Source of the DNA: Nitrospirota bacterium
GTDB lineage: Bacteria; Nitrospirota; Nitrospiria; SBBL01; JAADHI01
Length of the DNA: 64,000 nt
Direction: 5' to 3'
Assembly: GCA_029261135.1 (NCBI GenBank)
Contig: JAJDBX010000013.1
Location: 1-64,000, forward strand
Numbering within the stretch: position 1 is the stretch's first letter; every line of letters starts with the position of its first letter. The translations under genes and the position numbers were made by a program. The notes beneath the pieces are model-generated. The model was not told the origin of the DNA. It worked only from the letters and a program-made list of their open reading frames with translations, and ran no database searches. Positions 34,424 to 43,992 of the stretch are shown one piece after another.

Positions 34424-35221
34424 ATGGTAAGTCAGTTTATTCGTGGAGTAGGGCACAATTCCCTCGGGCTACTCGCAGAAGCCGGTGGGGTATGGCAACT
34501 CGCCGTGGCGAGTGTTGACTGTCTATTCGTCGGTCCTTTTCATGGTGATCGGATCCGTATTCGCCCCACGATTCTGCTGATCGTCAAAGCCGGTTACAAT
34601 TCACTGTCGCTCTCTTCTCTGATCGCCCTGCTCGCCGGGATGATTATGGCCCTACAATCAGCGCAACAATTGGGTGAAGTGGGGGCGATCAGCCTGATGC
34701 CGAATCTGGTGGCGTCGTCGATTATCCGAGAGCTTGCGCCACTCCTCACGGCCATCATTGTGGCGGGCAGGTTCGGGTCCGCGATTGCTGCGGAGCTTGG
34801 TACGATGAAGGTGTCACAAGAGATCGATGCCTTGACCGTCATGGGGATTCATCCGATTTCTTTCCTCGTCGTCCCTAGGCTTTTGGCTCTCGCTATCTCT
34901 CTCCCCTGTCTGGTTATTTTTTCGGATCTTGTGGGGATCTTTGGCGGGCTGATGATTGCCGTCGGTGTCCTTAAGCTCGGAGCAACAGGGTATATGATCA
35001 GTACTTTCGATGCCCTGCAGTTGCAAGATGTTGCGACGGGTCTTGTTAAATCTCTTATTTTTGCCGTGATTATCGGCTTGATCAGTTGCCGGCAAGGGCT
35101 GAAGACCCAGGGGGGTGCGGAACAGGTTGGACGTGCGACCACGGCCTCTGTGGTGCACTCTATTATTTTAATCATCGCTGCTGATCTTTTTGTCACGGCG
35201 ATATTCTATCTTAAGGGATAA
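34424..35221 (+). CDS. mlaE: MlaE-family ABC transporter permease
   Basis: The 265-residue membrane protein has about five helices and the conserved core of MlaE permeases (LVASSIIRELAPLLTAIIVAGRFGSAIAAELGTMKVSQEIDAL, read here in parts). Together with MlaF, MlaD and MlaB it moves phospholipids between inner and outer membranes. The first 60 residues contain a less typical stretch (WQLAVASVDCLFVGPFHGDR). AGGAAT precedes the ATG. Eight bases separate it from the STAS gene. Confidence 0.88.
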   Translation: MVSQFIRGVGHNSLGLLAEAGGVWQLAVASVDCLFVGPFHGDRIRIRPTILLIVKAGYNSLSLSSLIALLAGMIMALQSAQQLGEVGAISLMPNLVASSIIRELAPLLTAIIVAGRFGSAIAAELGTMKVSQEIDALTVMGIHPISFLVVPRLLALAISLPCLVIFSDLVGIFGGLMIAVGVLKLGATGYMISTFDALQLQDVATGLVKSLIFAVIIGLISCRQGLKTQGGAEQVGRATTASVVHSIILIIAADLFVTAIFYLKG

Positions 35222-35225
35222 GGAG

Positions 35226-36056
35226 ATGACGCAAACAACACCATTGATAGAAGCCCGTGGGCTCATAAAATCGTATAGAGGGCGGCGCATCATCGATCAA
35301 TTGGATCTCACCGTAAACCATGGAGAGACCCTTGTTATTCTCGGTGCGAGTGGAAGTGGCAAGAGCACTTTACTCCGATGTCTTACCGGTCTTGAGCGTC
35401 CGGATGCTGGTTCTGTTCATATCCAGGGGGTCGATATTTTTGCCGACGATCAGGAAGCGATTGCTTCTCTGCGCTGTCGGATGGGGATGGCATTTCAGGG
35501 CGGTGCGCTCTTTGAGTCAATGACTCTCGCAGAAAATATCAATCTGCCACTGTCAGAATTCACCCGACTTCCGGTCTCAACACGACAAATTATAACCAGA
35601 ATCAAGCTCGGAATGGTCGGTCTCGAAGATGCGATGGATCTATTTCCTTCCCAGATCAGCGGAGGGATGAGAAAAAGAGCCGCTCTCGCGCGTGCCCTCG
35701 CCCTTGATCCAGAAATGCTTTTTTTTGATGAGCCGTCGGCGGGTTTAGATCCCGTTGCCTCAGCAGGTCTCGATCTTCTAATATTACAACTCAAGGAAGT
35801 GTTTCAGGTCACCCTCGTTATGGTCACACACGAATTGGCGAGTGCTTTTTCCATCGCGGATCGTCTGGCATTAATGCATGAGGGCCGATTCTTAGTCGTT
35901 GGCTCCACCGCTGATGTGAAAAAAAGCAAAGACCCAATCGTTAGAAGATTCCTTGAGCGGATCCCTGCTAAGGCCCTGGAGGGTTCAAATTTCTACCAGC
36001 GCTTCACAGAAAGTGCGGGTGACTCGCGAGCAGTCCCGGAAGTGAACAATGAATAA
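35226..36056 (+). CDS. mlaF: MlaF-family ABC transporter ATPase
   Basis: The 276-residue ATPase has Walker A GASGSGKST near residue 40, Q-loop AFQGGALFESMTLAEN, signature ISGGMRKRAALARAL, Walker B MLFFDEPSAG and a switch His in VTHELASA. The GALFxSMTxxEN stretch is typical of MlaF. ATG 35226 lies four bases after the permease stop; the frame is open 12 codons upstream, inside mlaE. Energises the MCE transporter in the cytoplasm. Confidence 0.92.
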   Translation: MTQTTPLIEARGLIKSYRGRRIIDQLDLTVNHGETLVILGASGSGKSTLLRCLTGLERPDAGSVHIQGVDIFADDQEAIASLRCRMGMAFQGGALFESMTLAENINLPLSEFTRLPVSTRQIITRIKLGMVGLEDAMDLFPSQISGGMRKRAALARALALDPEMLFFDEPSAGLDPVASAGLDLLILQLKEVFQVTLVMVTHELASAFSIADRLALMHEGRFLVVGSTADVKKSKDPIVRRFLERIPAKALEGSNFYQRFTESAGDSRAVPEVNNE

Positions 36057-37008
36057 TGAAACGAGATGGGCTGAAATCAAGGTAGGGGTTTTTGTCATAG
36101 GGGCTTTTTTGATCCTGATCATCGGCTCCCTTTGGATTACCGGGTCTCTATTTTTTCGAGGTCACCAACTAGATTATTGGGTTCTCATGAAAAGCTCTGG
36201 CGAGATAGAAGTCGGGGATCGCGTCCGAATGTCGGGTGTCAGCGTTGGTCGAATCAAAGAAGTCAGGCTGCGTACAGACAAAGAATGGCCCGTCGCCTTT
36301 CAGGTCGCGCTCAGACCAGATGTCCCGATCAAAGCTGATAGTATGGCCCAGATTTTGACCTCAGGGCTGCTCGGAGACGGCTCGCTTCAGATCGGTCCAG
36401 GGACCTCCGAAGCACCTCTCCTAAAGCAGGGCGGAGAAATTTTCGGTCAAACCGCCCCGGATCTTCAGGAGCTCTTAGAAAAAATGGATCAGATGACAGG
36501 ATTTATTAATGAAGTTTCCAAAGAGGCTCGGCCTGTTCTGGTGAATCTAAAAACGCTCATTTCAGAAGACAATGCAATGTATGTTCGGGAAATTCTTTTG
36601 GGTTTACAAGAAACAGTTGATCAGTCGGGGCCCCGTTTTTCTTCGCTCACGGCACGCCTTGATTCGATTTCTGAGCGATTGGAGACTGAGCTTGAGGAGG
36701 TGCCTCTGGTGATGAAGACCTTCTCGGAACTCGGAAGCGATTTTCGGACGGCGATAGGCCCAAAGGGATCACGGTTAACAAAAATAGTTGATCGGGCGGA
36801 AAATACACTCATCTCGGCTCAAAGGTCTCTGTCGATCATAAACATCAATCGAGAGGAACTTGGCTCTACAATGAAAGACCTTCGGGCGACTGCATCAAAT
36901 TTTAAAGAGTTCTCCCAACAGATCAAGGAAAGACCCTTCACCCTCACCCGTATTCATCCGGAAGCGGATCGTCGGCCCGGCCAAACACTGACGCAGGGCA
37001 GCCGATGA
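36049..37008 (+). CDS. mlaD: MlaD-family MCE-domain substrate-binding protein
   Basis: The 319-residue protein has one N-terminal transmembrane helix (residues 12-32) and an MCE domain (about 38-115) with VGDRVRMSGVSVGRIKEV and LTSGLLGDGSLQIGPG. A long helical region with LDSISERLETELEE follows, as in MCE proteins that build hexameric rings or tubes in the periplasm. It binds lipid and passes it to MlaE. The start overlaps the mlaF stop by eight bases. Confidence 0.9.
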   Translation: MNNETRWAEIKVGVFVIGAFLILIIGSLWITGSLFFRGHQLDYWVLMKSSGEIEVGDRVRMSGVSVGRIKEVRLRTDKEWPVAFQVALRPDVPIKADSMAQILTSGLLGDGSLQIGPGTSEAPLLKQGGEIFGQTAPDLQELLEKMDQMTGFINEVSKEARPVLVNLKTLISEDNAMYVREILLGLQETVDQSGPRFSSLTARLDSISERLETELEEVPLVMKTFSELGSDFRTAIGPKGSRLTKIVDRAENTLISAQRSLSIININREELGSTMKDLRATASNFKEFSQQIKERPFTLTRIHPEADRRPGQTLTQGSR

Positions 37009-37622
37009 AGCAATCATTGAGTCAATTGTTTCCCTTTATCCTCCTTTTATTTTCAGTTGGCTCGGGTTGTACAACAATCCCTAAAACACATTATTATCTA
37101 CTCGAACTTGTAAAAGAAACTACCTTACATGCTGAGGGAAGTAATCCCGGAATTGAGGTTGAGGTCAAAAACTTTCTTGTCGATCCACCTTATGATCAGG
37201 ATCGAATTGTCTATCGGATGGGTTCAGGGAGTGCTGAAGTTGGCTTCTATGCCTACCATCGCTGGGCTGTTCCTCTGTCGCACATGTTGCCCAAGTTGGT
37301 GGCAGATAGCTTTAGTGAGACACCCGGCATCACATCAATCGTACCTTCCATCCCGGGCCGACCCTATAGTGCGATACTTGATGGAAGGCTGTTATCTCTT
37401 GAGGAAATTGACACGCCGGAGGGACACCAGGTTCGGGTCCAAATGATCCTAACACTGCGGCTTCGCGATGAGAGCGTTATCTGGTCCGAAGCTCTTAATG
37501 GGGAGGCCATGACGGAAACCAGCACGGTCGGCGCAGTCGTTGAGAAGATGAGAGAGGCCTTAGCCGTTCTCCTTGCCAAAAGTCGAGAAAGCCTCGCCTC
37601 CGCGTTATTAAAAATGCCATAA
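37005..37622 (+). CDS. ABC-type transport auxiliary lipoprotein (PqiC/DUF330-like)
   Basis: The 205-residue protein has a signal peptide with lipobox SVGSGC near residue 22. The mature part follows the ABC_trans_aux pattern: KTHYYLLE, VEVKNFLVDPPYDQDRIVYR, RWAVPLSHMLPKLVADSF and a final helical segment. These lipoproteins sit at the outer membrane and are the last component of Mla/Pqi-type systems. It overlaps mlaD by four bases and completes the five-gene operon. Confidence 0.87.
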   Translation: MKQSLSQLFPFILLLFSVGSGCTTIPKTHYYLLELVKETTLHAEGSNPGIEVEVKNFLVDPPYDQDRIVYRMGSGSAEVGFYAYHRWAVPLSHMLPKLVADSFSETPGITSIVPSIPGRPYSAILDGRLLSLEEIDTPEGHQVRVQMILTLRLRDESVIWSEALNGEAMTETSTVGAVVEKMREALAVLLAKSRESLASALLKMP

Positions 37623-37760
37623 AGTTCATCACTTCAGGTCTTGGTTTTGACGTTATAGGAAGAGGAAAAATCTTAGGTGAGTATGGAGGGAACACGAATT
37701 GGAATACTCTCCTGCTTATTTTTTCTGTTCTGGTCGTTATTTTTAACTCTTTGAGAGGGC

Positions 37761-38594
37761 ATGTTTTTGGAACCCCATAATCATGTTGCGTTGTGGCCAC
37801 TCTTTTTTGCGCTGGCAGGCCTAGTGGGATTTGTTGCTGAGAGAGCAAGTCTTTGCACAGTCAAGGCGGTCAAAGAGATACTCTCCACGAGACGTGCGTA
37901 TATGCTTTGGTGTTTTGCCAAAACCGTGTTATGGGTCATCGGGATTAGCATTATTCTGGCATGGGGAATCGAAGCTCCGGGGCCAGTCTCATTGGGTTTT
38001 TCCATCCTCGTGCCAGGTCTGCTCGGTGGGGTTATTTTTGGCGTAGGTGCTGTGCTCAACAGAGCTTGCTCACTCTCGACTTTGACCCGCCTCGGGAGTG
38101 GTGATCTTGGAATGATCACGACGTTAGTGGGTTTTGTGCTTGGCGTCACGATCAATGGATTGATTGAAGAATCAAGCTCTTGGATGACACCCATTCGCGC
38201 GGCACCTTGGTTCGATCTGAATGATGGTTCTGCATGGGTGTTGGGAGTCACATTAAGCCTATGGATGCTCTGGGAAAGTATTCGCTTGTGGAGAACGGCT
38301 CCCAAAACACACTGGAAAAAGCTCTTGGCCACTCAGTCTCGATTGTCTACTGCCGCAGCTATTCTGGGTGTAAGCAATGGCATTTTGATGGGTTTCGGGG
38401 CAAAGCTCGTTCCAGGGGGAAATGATGTCTTGTTGCTGAATGCGATCCCAGGGTTTTCCCCGCATGCTTTACCCGCCTATTTTGCGATGTTAATTGGGAT
38501 TGCGATCACACTGACCATCCTTAAGTGGTTTGGGGGTGAGTGGCACAAGGTCGACTGCGAAGGAGATCTGTGCCAAGAATCTAACAAGGTTTAA
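37761..38594 (+). CDS. YeeE/YedE-family (TsuA-like) sulphur-compound transporter
   Basis: The 277-residue membrane protein has about eight helices and the conserved Cys-containing loops of the family: GFVAERASLCTVKA near residue 25, GAVLNRACSLSTLTRLGSGD near residue 97, and FGAKLVPGGNDVLLL near residue 215. TsuA imports thiosulphate through such Cys relays; the substrate here may be thiosulphate or another sulphur species. The C-terminus has two more Cys residues (DCEGDLCQ). GAGAGG lies before the ATG. A 23-codon hydrophobic frame at 37683-37754 directly upstream is not called. Confidence 0.87.
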   Translation: MFLEPHNHVALWPLFFALAGLVGFVAERASLCTVKAVKEILSTRRAYMLWCFAKTVLWVIGISIILAWGIEAPGPVSLGFSILVPGLLGGVIFGVGAVLNRACSLSTLTRLGSGDLGMITTLVGFVLGVTINGLIEESSSWMTPIRAAPWFDLNDGSAWVLGVTLSLWMLWESIRLWRTAPKTHWKKLLATQSRLSTAAAILGVSNGILMGFGAKLVPGGNDVLLLNAIPGFSPHALPAYFAMLIGIAITLTILKWFGGEWHKVDCEGDLCQESNKV

Positions 38595-38937
38595 GCGTAC
38601 AGACCCTGCCACGAAAGGAGTAAAAAAACACCCGAATAGGACATGAGTGAGGAGTTGAGGCTCTGGCCTTTGCCATTACCAGTACAGATCTTCATGGCAT
38701 CAAAGTTCGCTTATTTCCTCTGCTCTATTTCTCTTAATAGTGCGAACTTTGAATAGCTTGCGACAAATAGTGGAACAATAGAGTTTAGTCAGACTCGGAG
38801 GGTATCACTGAACTCGAAAGAATGTGGACTAATCACTTCACCTTGATTGACCAGACTCAATACCGTTCCGACAATTAAGGCCAGCTTAAACGATTTTTTC
38901 AAGCAAACAAAGAGTGCATCTTTCAATATTCCCTCCG
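38595..38937. other. Intergenic between convergent genes
   Basis: No gene is supported. A long-range inverted repeat lies at 38700-38752. No T-tract terminator was found after the transporter gene. Confidence 0.45.
38700..38752. repeat. Perfect 11-bp inverted repeat with a 31-base spacer
   Basis: TCAAAGTTCGC at 38700-38710 pairs with GCGAACTTTGA at 38742-38752. The spacer is pyrimidine-rich. It sits between two convergent genes; a transcript-end structure or a relic of a small mobile element are possible. Confidence 0.55.
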
Positions 38938-40586
38938 TCATGTGGTGTGGGATGGGCAGAAGATCTCTCTTAACTCTTTCCCGACAAAAGCGGTACAGGC
39001 TGAGGGCATAAAACTTTCAGAAGACGCCTCCTGCATTTCTTGTTGAACCCGTTCAGGGTAGGGCGCATTCAATAAGCTGCCCGGGGAGAGATACGGAAAG
39101 ATTTCGTCATACCGGCGAACTTCAGTGGCACTCACCCGTCGATGAATATGAGAGCGATTCAATTGTGAAGGATGCCGTAAACCAGAGGCCGCTAAAAGCT
39201 CAACAACACTTGTTATCGTCTTTTTATGAAAATTGGCAACTCGTTTTTCCTTTTCGGACACAACAAGTCCTTTGGTAAAAGCCGGATCTTGCGTCGCAAC
39301 ACCGGTGGGGCATTTGTTGCTGTTGCACTCTAAGGCTTGGATACAACCTAATGCCAGCATCATTGCTCTGGCCGAGTTACATAAATCCGCCCCAAGTGCA
39401 AAATTTTTAACCATATGAAATCCTGTGAAGATTTTTCCACTGGCGATCACTTTGATCTCTTTTTTCAAATCAAACCCCATGAGGATATCGATGACAAATG
39501 CCAATCCATCTCTTAGCGGTGTTCCAACCGAATTTGTATATTCCAAAGGGGCTGCGCCTGTGCCGCCTTCGCCACCATCGACCGTAATAAAATCCGGTTT
39601 GATCCCGGTTTCCAGCATCGCTTTGCAGATTGAGGCAAATTCACTTCGCCTTCCGATGCAAATTTTGAATCCGATCGGTTTTCCAGTGGATAACATCCGT
39701 AGCTTCTGTTTAAAGTCCATCATTTCAATCGGCGTTGAAAAACAAGAATGAACCGGAGGAGAATCGATACGAGTGTGTGGTAACACGCCTCTGATTTCAG
39801 CTATTTCCCGTGTATTTTTGTCCGCAGGGAGAATCCCGCCATGCCCTGGTTTAGCCCCTTGTGAAAGCTTTATTTCGATCATTTTAATGTTTTCGTGGGC
39901 AGATCTTTCTTTGAATAAGTCCTCAGAAAAATGCCCCGACTTGTCACGGCAGCCAAAATAGCCGGTACCTACTTGCCAAATAAGATCCCCCCTGGCATCA
40001 AGTGATAGGGACTGACCGAACCTTCCCCGGTGTTGTGGGCAAAGCCGCCAATCTTGGAGCCTCCATTAAGCGCTAAAATCGCATTTTGGCTCAAAGCGCC
40101 AAAACTCATTGCCGAAATATTCAATAGGCTGGCGTGATACGGTTTGTCACATTCACTCCCCCCAACCATGACTCTGAGGTCATGGTTGATCTCTTGATCA
40201 TGCAGGGCACTTAGAGAATGATCCATCCACTCATAACCGGTGCGATAGACATTCAACTTCGTCCCGAACGGGACAGTATCACGTTGACCTTTTGCCCTTT
40301 GATAAACAACCGAACGAAACATTCGGTTGATGGGTGTGCCATCAGTATTTGACTCAACAAAATATTGGTGAATCGGAGGACGAAGTATTTCCATAATCCA
40401 TCGTCCCCGGCCAATCACTGGGAAATTTCGCCACAGGGTGTGCTTCGCCTGTAATATGTCATAAATACCGCACAAAATAAGCGGAATGATGACATACATC
40501 GACCACAAGATCGGAAACCAGAAATAAGCGACGGCACTCACAAAAGAGAGGCTTCCAATAGAATAGATGAAGAATATTTTGCGCAT
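38938..40586 (-). pseudogene. FMN-binding glutamate-synthase-family protein, split by a one-base deletion
   Basis: The N-terminal part (from 40586) has two membrane segments and then HDLRVMVGGSECDKPYHASLLNISAMSFG of the GltB-like alpha/beta barrel. It stops just after HLMPGG. In the next frame the protein continues (DLIWQVGTGYFGCRDKSG, IEIKLSQGAKPGHGG, TVDGGEGGTGAAP, ATQDPAFTKG). Adding one G to the run at 39987-39992 restores about 549 residues, the normal family length. These stand-alone membrane-linked homologues of the glutamate-synthase FMN domain have no proven reaction. Real or artefactual break is undecided. Confidence 0.85.
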
Positions 40587-40947
40587 GAAATTCCCTCGTG
40601 AGACTAGATCTGTGGTTTACGGCTCAAAAATACTCAGTTTAAAAATAAAGGGCTTAAAACCATTACCCCATATATAATATAGCCAAGGGTACATGTCTTT
40701 TATATAAGTCAGATAAAAGACAAAATATTTCTGCAAAGTTTTTTAAGCCGATGATATTATAAAGAGATGTTCTGATTGCGTGTGAAAACTATCGATTTTT
40801 ATCGAAATCCATAACTTTTGGACTCACCCAAAAGGGAAGGTTTGTAGGCGCATTCGATAATTTTTGATGTTTAAATTTCTCTTGAATTTAAGGTGAAACA
40901 TTAAATTCAAGAGTTTAGAGCATGATCAAATTTTAAGATGAACTTTT
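40587..40947. other. Intergenic, AT-rich, between two minus-strand genes
   Basis: It should contain the promoter of the glutamate-synthase-like gene and the end of the maf transcript (hairpin at 40879-40913). No reading frame is supported. Confidence 0.45.
40879..40913 (-). terminator. AT-rich hairpin after the maf gene
   Basis: CTCTTGAATTTAA and TTAAATTCAAGAG form a perfect 13-bp stem around nine bases, 35 bases beyond the maf stop. The T run on the minus strand is short and interrupted (AAATTTAAAC), so termination is likely but not certain. Confidence 0.55.
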
Positions 40948-41553
40948 TTAAAAACCCACATTCATTATTGGTAAAACAAAATTTCTCTGATGTAAAAATG
41001 GCATGATAGATTGAAGCGGTAAACCAATTGCGGCAAGCACATCGCCCTTTAGTTCACGAATAAACTTTCTCCCAATGCCCTGCACGGCGTAACTTCCCGC
41101 CTTATCAAGTGGCTCCCCTGTTTTGATGTAGGCTTCAATTTCAACATCCGTCATCGGGAACAGGGCCACTTCAATCTTCTCGATAATCGCTTGCGTCGTG
41201 CCATCCGAAGTATCAATTAAAAATACAGCCGTCCAAATATGATGGGTCTTGCCTTGCAGTCGTTGTAAGGTTTCTTTGGCCTTAAGCGGATTTTCGGGTT
41301 TTCCGATCTTTTGACTCTGGTATTCAATCAAGGTATCACTGCCGATGACGATGGCATTTTTTTGATCTAAAGCAACAGACCGGGCCTTGCCTTCTGCAAA
41401 CAAAAGCGCTTCTTCTTTTGCGCTGAGGCGAGCATCAGAATCTTCTTCGTATGTGGGTGGGATGACATCAAAGGGAATTTGAAGCCTTGAAAGGATCTCC
41501 CGCCTTCGCGGCGAAGTCGAAGCCAGAATGAGTTTAGCTTGCGACGGGGGCAT
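40948..41553 (-). CDS. maf: Maf-family nucleotide pyrophosphatase
   Basis: The 201-residue protein starts with ILASTSPRRREILSRL, the Maf substrate-binding loop, and has EEALLFAEGKARSVA, VIGSDTLIEYQSQKIGKP with the catalytic Asp, and AGSYAVQGIGRKFI. Family members hydrolyse non-canonical or modified nucleotides (dTTP/UTP or m7GTP types) in the cytoplasm. The first 20 bases overlap the end of the dus gene on the same strand, so the two are co-translated. Confidence 0.92.
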   Translation of the reverse strand: MPPSQAKLILASTSPRRREILSRLQIPFDVIPPTYEEDSDARLSAKEEALLFAEGKARSVALDQKNAIVIGSDTLIEYQSQKIGKPENPLKAKETLQRLQGKTHHIWTAVFLIDTSDGTTQAIIEKIEVALFPMTDVEIEAYIKTGEPLDKAGSYAVQGIGRKFIRELKGDVLAAIGLPLQSIMPFLHQRNFVLPIMNVGF

Positions 41554-42721
41554 CTGATTGCCTTGTGATGTCAGCTGAAACAGGGGCGATCAAGGCTTCA
41601 TTGCGAAAAGCTTTAATCAGAGTTTCAACTTCTGTCACATTGCTCGTACGCACCATTTTTGCGCGCAGTGCTTTTGCACCCGGAAAATCCCGGCAATACG
41701 ATCCGAGGTGTTTCCGCATCCCGTTGAAGAATTGCTCACCATACATGGCTTGATAAAGACGCGCGTGCTGAAGCGCGACATAAAAGCGTTCGTGGACATT
41801 AACCGTTTTTTGTGCGATCACGCCAGTCGCCACCTCGCCTTCTTGTTTTTGTTTCAAAAGGGCGCGTGCGATTTCTTTTTTGTGAAAAATCCAAGGGTTT
41901 CCCACAGCGGCGCGACCGATCAACACCCCATCGACCCCCGTCTGCTTCACCCGGAAAATGACGTCATTCAGTCCCTTTAAATCGCCATTCCCAAGTATGA
42001 AGGAACCGGAACCCCGTGCAATCTGGACTGCTTTGGCAATCATTTCCCAATTGGCTTCTCCCCGGTACCCCTGACGGAGTGTCCGGCCATGAATGGAAAT
42101 AGCAGCGGGTTTCACTTCAAGTAGATGCTGAATCCAATCTTCAATCACAATTTCACCCACGCCAATACGTGTTTTCACCGAAACAGGAATGGCTTGCCGT
42201 TCCTGTTTGGCGTGCCCACCCGCATCACCCCGGTATTTTTGAAGCCAATCGCCGACAACAGGATATTTTTCACAAATAGAAAGCGGGGCGCCACTCACCC
42301 AGCGCGTGACCCCCTCCCGCGCGGCTTTCACAATGGCTTTCGCACGAGGCGGATCTTGAATAAGGGCCGCGCCTGAACCCAATCCCGATACTTTTTTACT
42401 GGGGCAGCCCATATTAATATCGAGTCCATCAAAACCCAATTCGCAAACCAACTGGGCCACATGATAAAAGGTTTCAGGATTGGGCCCGTATATTTGGGCG
42501 ATGGCGGGGCGCTCCACCGCGTGAAAGGCCAGACCCATCAGGGCATTCTTCGCACCGTGACAAATCCCCTCGACACTTAAAAATTCGGTCATGATGATAT
42601 CGGGGCGACCATGAATCGCCATCATACGTCGAAAACAGGGATCTGTAACCCCATCCATAGGGGAAAGCCCGATAATCGGCTTGGGAAGCTCCTGCCAAAA
42701 AGTATTGATTTGTGGGTGCAT
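41534..42721 (-). CDS. dus: tRNA-dihydrouridine synthase
   Basis: The 395-residue flavoprotein is a TIM barrel with GLSPMDGVTDPCFRR at the start, NMGCPSKKV near residue 103 carrying the catalytic Cys, VKTRIGVGE, SIHGRTLRQGY and GVLIGRAAVGNPWIF as FMN-binding turn. The end (NGMRKHLGSYCRDFPGAKALR) is the Dus tRNA-binding domain. It reduces uridines of tRNA D-loops. A 25-residue insertion near residue 145 (CEKYPVVGDWLQKYRG) is longer than in enterobacterial enzymes. Confidence 0.92.
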   Translation of the reverse strand: MHPQINTFWQELPKPIIGLSPMDGVTDPCFRRMMAIHGRPDIIMTEFLSVEGICHGAKNALMGLAFHAVERPAIAQIYGPNPETFYHVAQLVCELGFDGLDINMGCPSKKVSGLGSGAALIQDPPRAKAIVKAAREGVTRWVSGAPLSICEKYPVVGDWLQKYRGDAGGHAKQERQAIPVSVKTRIGVGEIVIEDWIQHLLEVKPAAISIHGRTLRQGYRGEANWEMIAKAVQIARGSGSFILGNGDLKGLNDVIFRVKQTGVDGVLIGRAAVGNPWIFHKKEIARALLKQKQEGEVATGVIAQKTVNVHERFYVALQHARLYQAMYGEQFFNGMRKHLGSYCRDFPGAKALRAKMVRTSNVTEVETLIKAFRNEALIAPVSADITRQSDAPVAS

Positions 42722-42870
42722 CTTAAAATCTCATTAAAAAGATTAAACCGGGTTTTTATAGCATATCCGCTGAGATGAAGAAAGCCGTCCCAAGCGATTA
42801 AAAACCGGACATTATAGGGTGACAAGCGTGTTCAGGTCATTATAAAATGTGCGTCACTTTGGGAGGGCTT

Positions 42871-43992
42871 ATGGAAAAACAAGGATTTCTAAACGGTTTA
42901 TCCAATCTAGAGTTAAGACTGATTGAGGTCTGCCGTGCAATGGCAGAAGATGACAAAGTCTTTGTGAGCGCAATAGACCTGCTGAAAGTCATCGCCCTCA
43001 ATGACTTTCATTTGGACGAAGAAAGCTTTGAAGAAGAATGTGAGACACTGAATGCTGAAGTCTTGCCCCTCGACCAATACCCTGAAGAAAGCGTCGGGAA
43101 GGCCTATCGTACCCTGCTTCAGATGGGACTGCCCTGGAGAAAGCGATACCCGCTTTTCAGTTTAAGCGGCATGATTGGCGATTTTCATGATGAAGTCCCT
43201 TTCGGACCGGAATCGGTCGAGCTGCGTCTTTCAAAAACCACACAAGTCCTGTTGCCCATCGATAAAAAACCGCTATTACCCCTTGCCCTTTTAAATGGCG
43301 TGAAATTATCAGACGGAAGCGAAGTCCCGCCTCACAATTTGGAAGAACTCTGGCTCGCCATGGAGCACGTCCGCCAAGAACCCAACTTAACATTGCTGGA
43401 TTTAATGGAGGTAATTCCAGGGCCTGATTTTGGGCCGGGTGGCACCGTTTGTGATTTTAATGAGGTCTACACCCTCTATGAAAAAGGCGAAGGATTCATC
43501 ACATTAAGAGGAGAAATCGATACCATCATTGATGGTGGTCGCACACGAGTGGCGATTAAATCGCTTCCGCATGGGGTGTTGATTCAGGCCGTTCTAGAAC
43601 AAATTCGTGCCCTCAGTCTGGAAGAAAACTTCCCATTTTTCATTTTTAAAGATACATCTCAAGGGATGAATACCCATATCGTGATTGATATGCCCCCCGC
43701 ACTTTCAGCAGAACAACTCAAATCCGTGCTTTATCAAAAAACCGATCTAGAGCGATCTATACGTTTTAAGTGTGCCTTCAAAGATAACAAGGCTTGGTTG
43801 CTTGAAGGCCCTCTGATTTCTATTTTGAAAAAAGCGGTTTCCCATTGCACTTCGGCTTGGACACAAAAAGATGGTGGATCTGTTGATGTCGTTCCTTTAT
43901 TTCGCGACATTATTCGGGTCGGAGGATACAAAAATCCCATGACAAAACTCACCGATGATCGTCGGACAACTCTTCTTAAAGGTATCTCATGA
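42871..43992 (+). CDS. GyrA/ParC-like protein lacking the catalytic tyrosine
   Basis: The 373-residue protein follows the type IIA topoisomerase A-subunit breakage-reunion domain: AYRTLLQMGLPWRKRYPLF matches the GyrA segment before the active site, GMIGDF matches GNFGSI, ELRLSK matches the stretch after the active site, VPPHNLEEL (about 152-160) matches IPPHNLTEV and VIPGPDF (181-187) matches HIPGPDF. In this ungapped alignment the Arg-Tyr pair of GyrA is Glu114-Ser115 (Ser codon 43213-43215). The N-terminal GLKPVxRR motif and the C-terminal beta-pinwheel are missing. DNA cleavage is therefore not expected; DNA binding or a structural role is inferred. ATG 42871 follows GGGAGGG; an ATG at 42847 has no such site. 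Confidence 0.8.
   Translation: MEKQGFLNGLSNLELRLIEVCRAMAEDDKVFVSAIDLLKVIALNDFHLDEESFEEECETLNAEVLPLDQYPEESVGKAYRTLLQMGLPWRKRYPLFSLSGMIGDFHDEVPFGPESVELRLSKTTQVLLPIDKKPLLPLALLNGVKLSDGSEVPPHNLEELWLAMEHVRQEPNLTLLDLMEVIPGPDFGPGGTVCDFNEVYTLYEKGEGFITLRGEIDTIIDGGRTRVAIKSLPHGVLIQAVLEQIRALSLEENFPFFIFKDTSQGMNTHIVIDMPPALSAEQLKSVLYQKTDLERSIRFKCAFKDNKAWLLEGPLISILKKAVSHCTSAWTQKDGGSVDVVPLFRDIIRVGGYKNPMTKLTDDRRTTLLKGIS

Noticed and set aside
37683-37754. 23-codon hydrophobic open frame just before the YeeE/YedE gene
   Set aside because: Too short, weak ribosome site; could be a leader peptide but nothing supports it.
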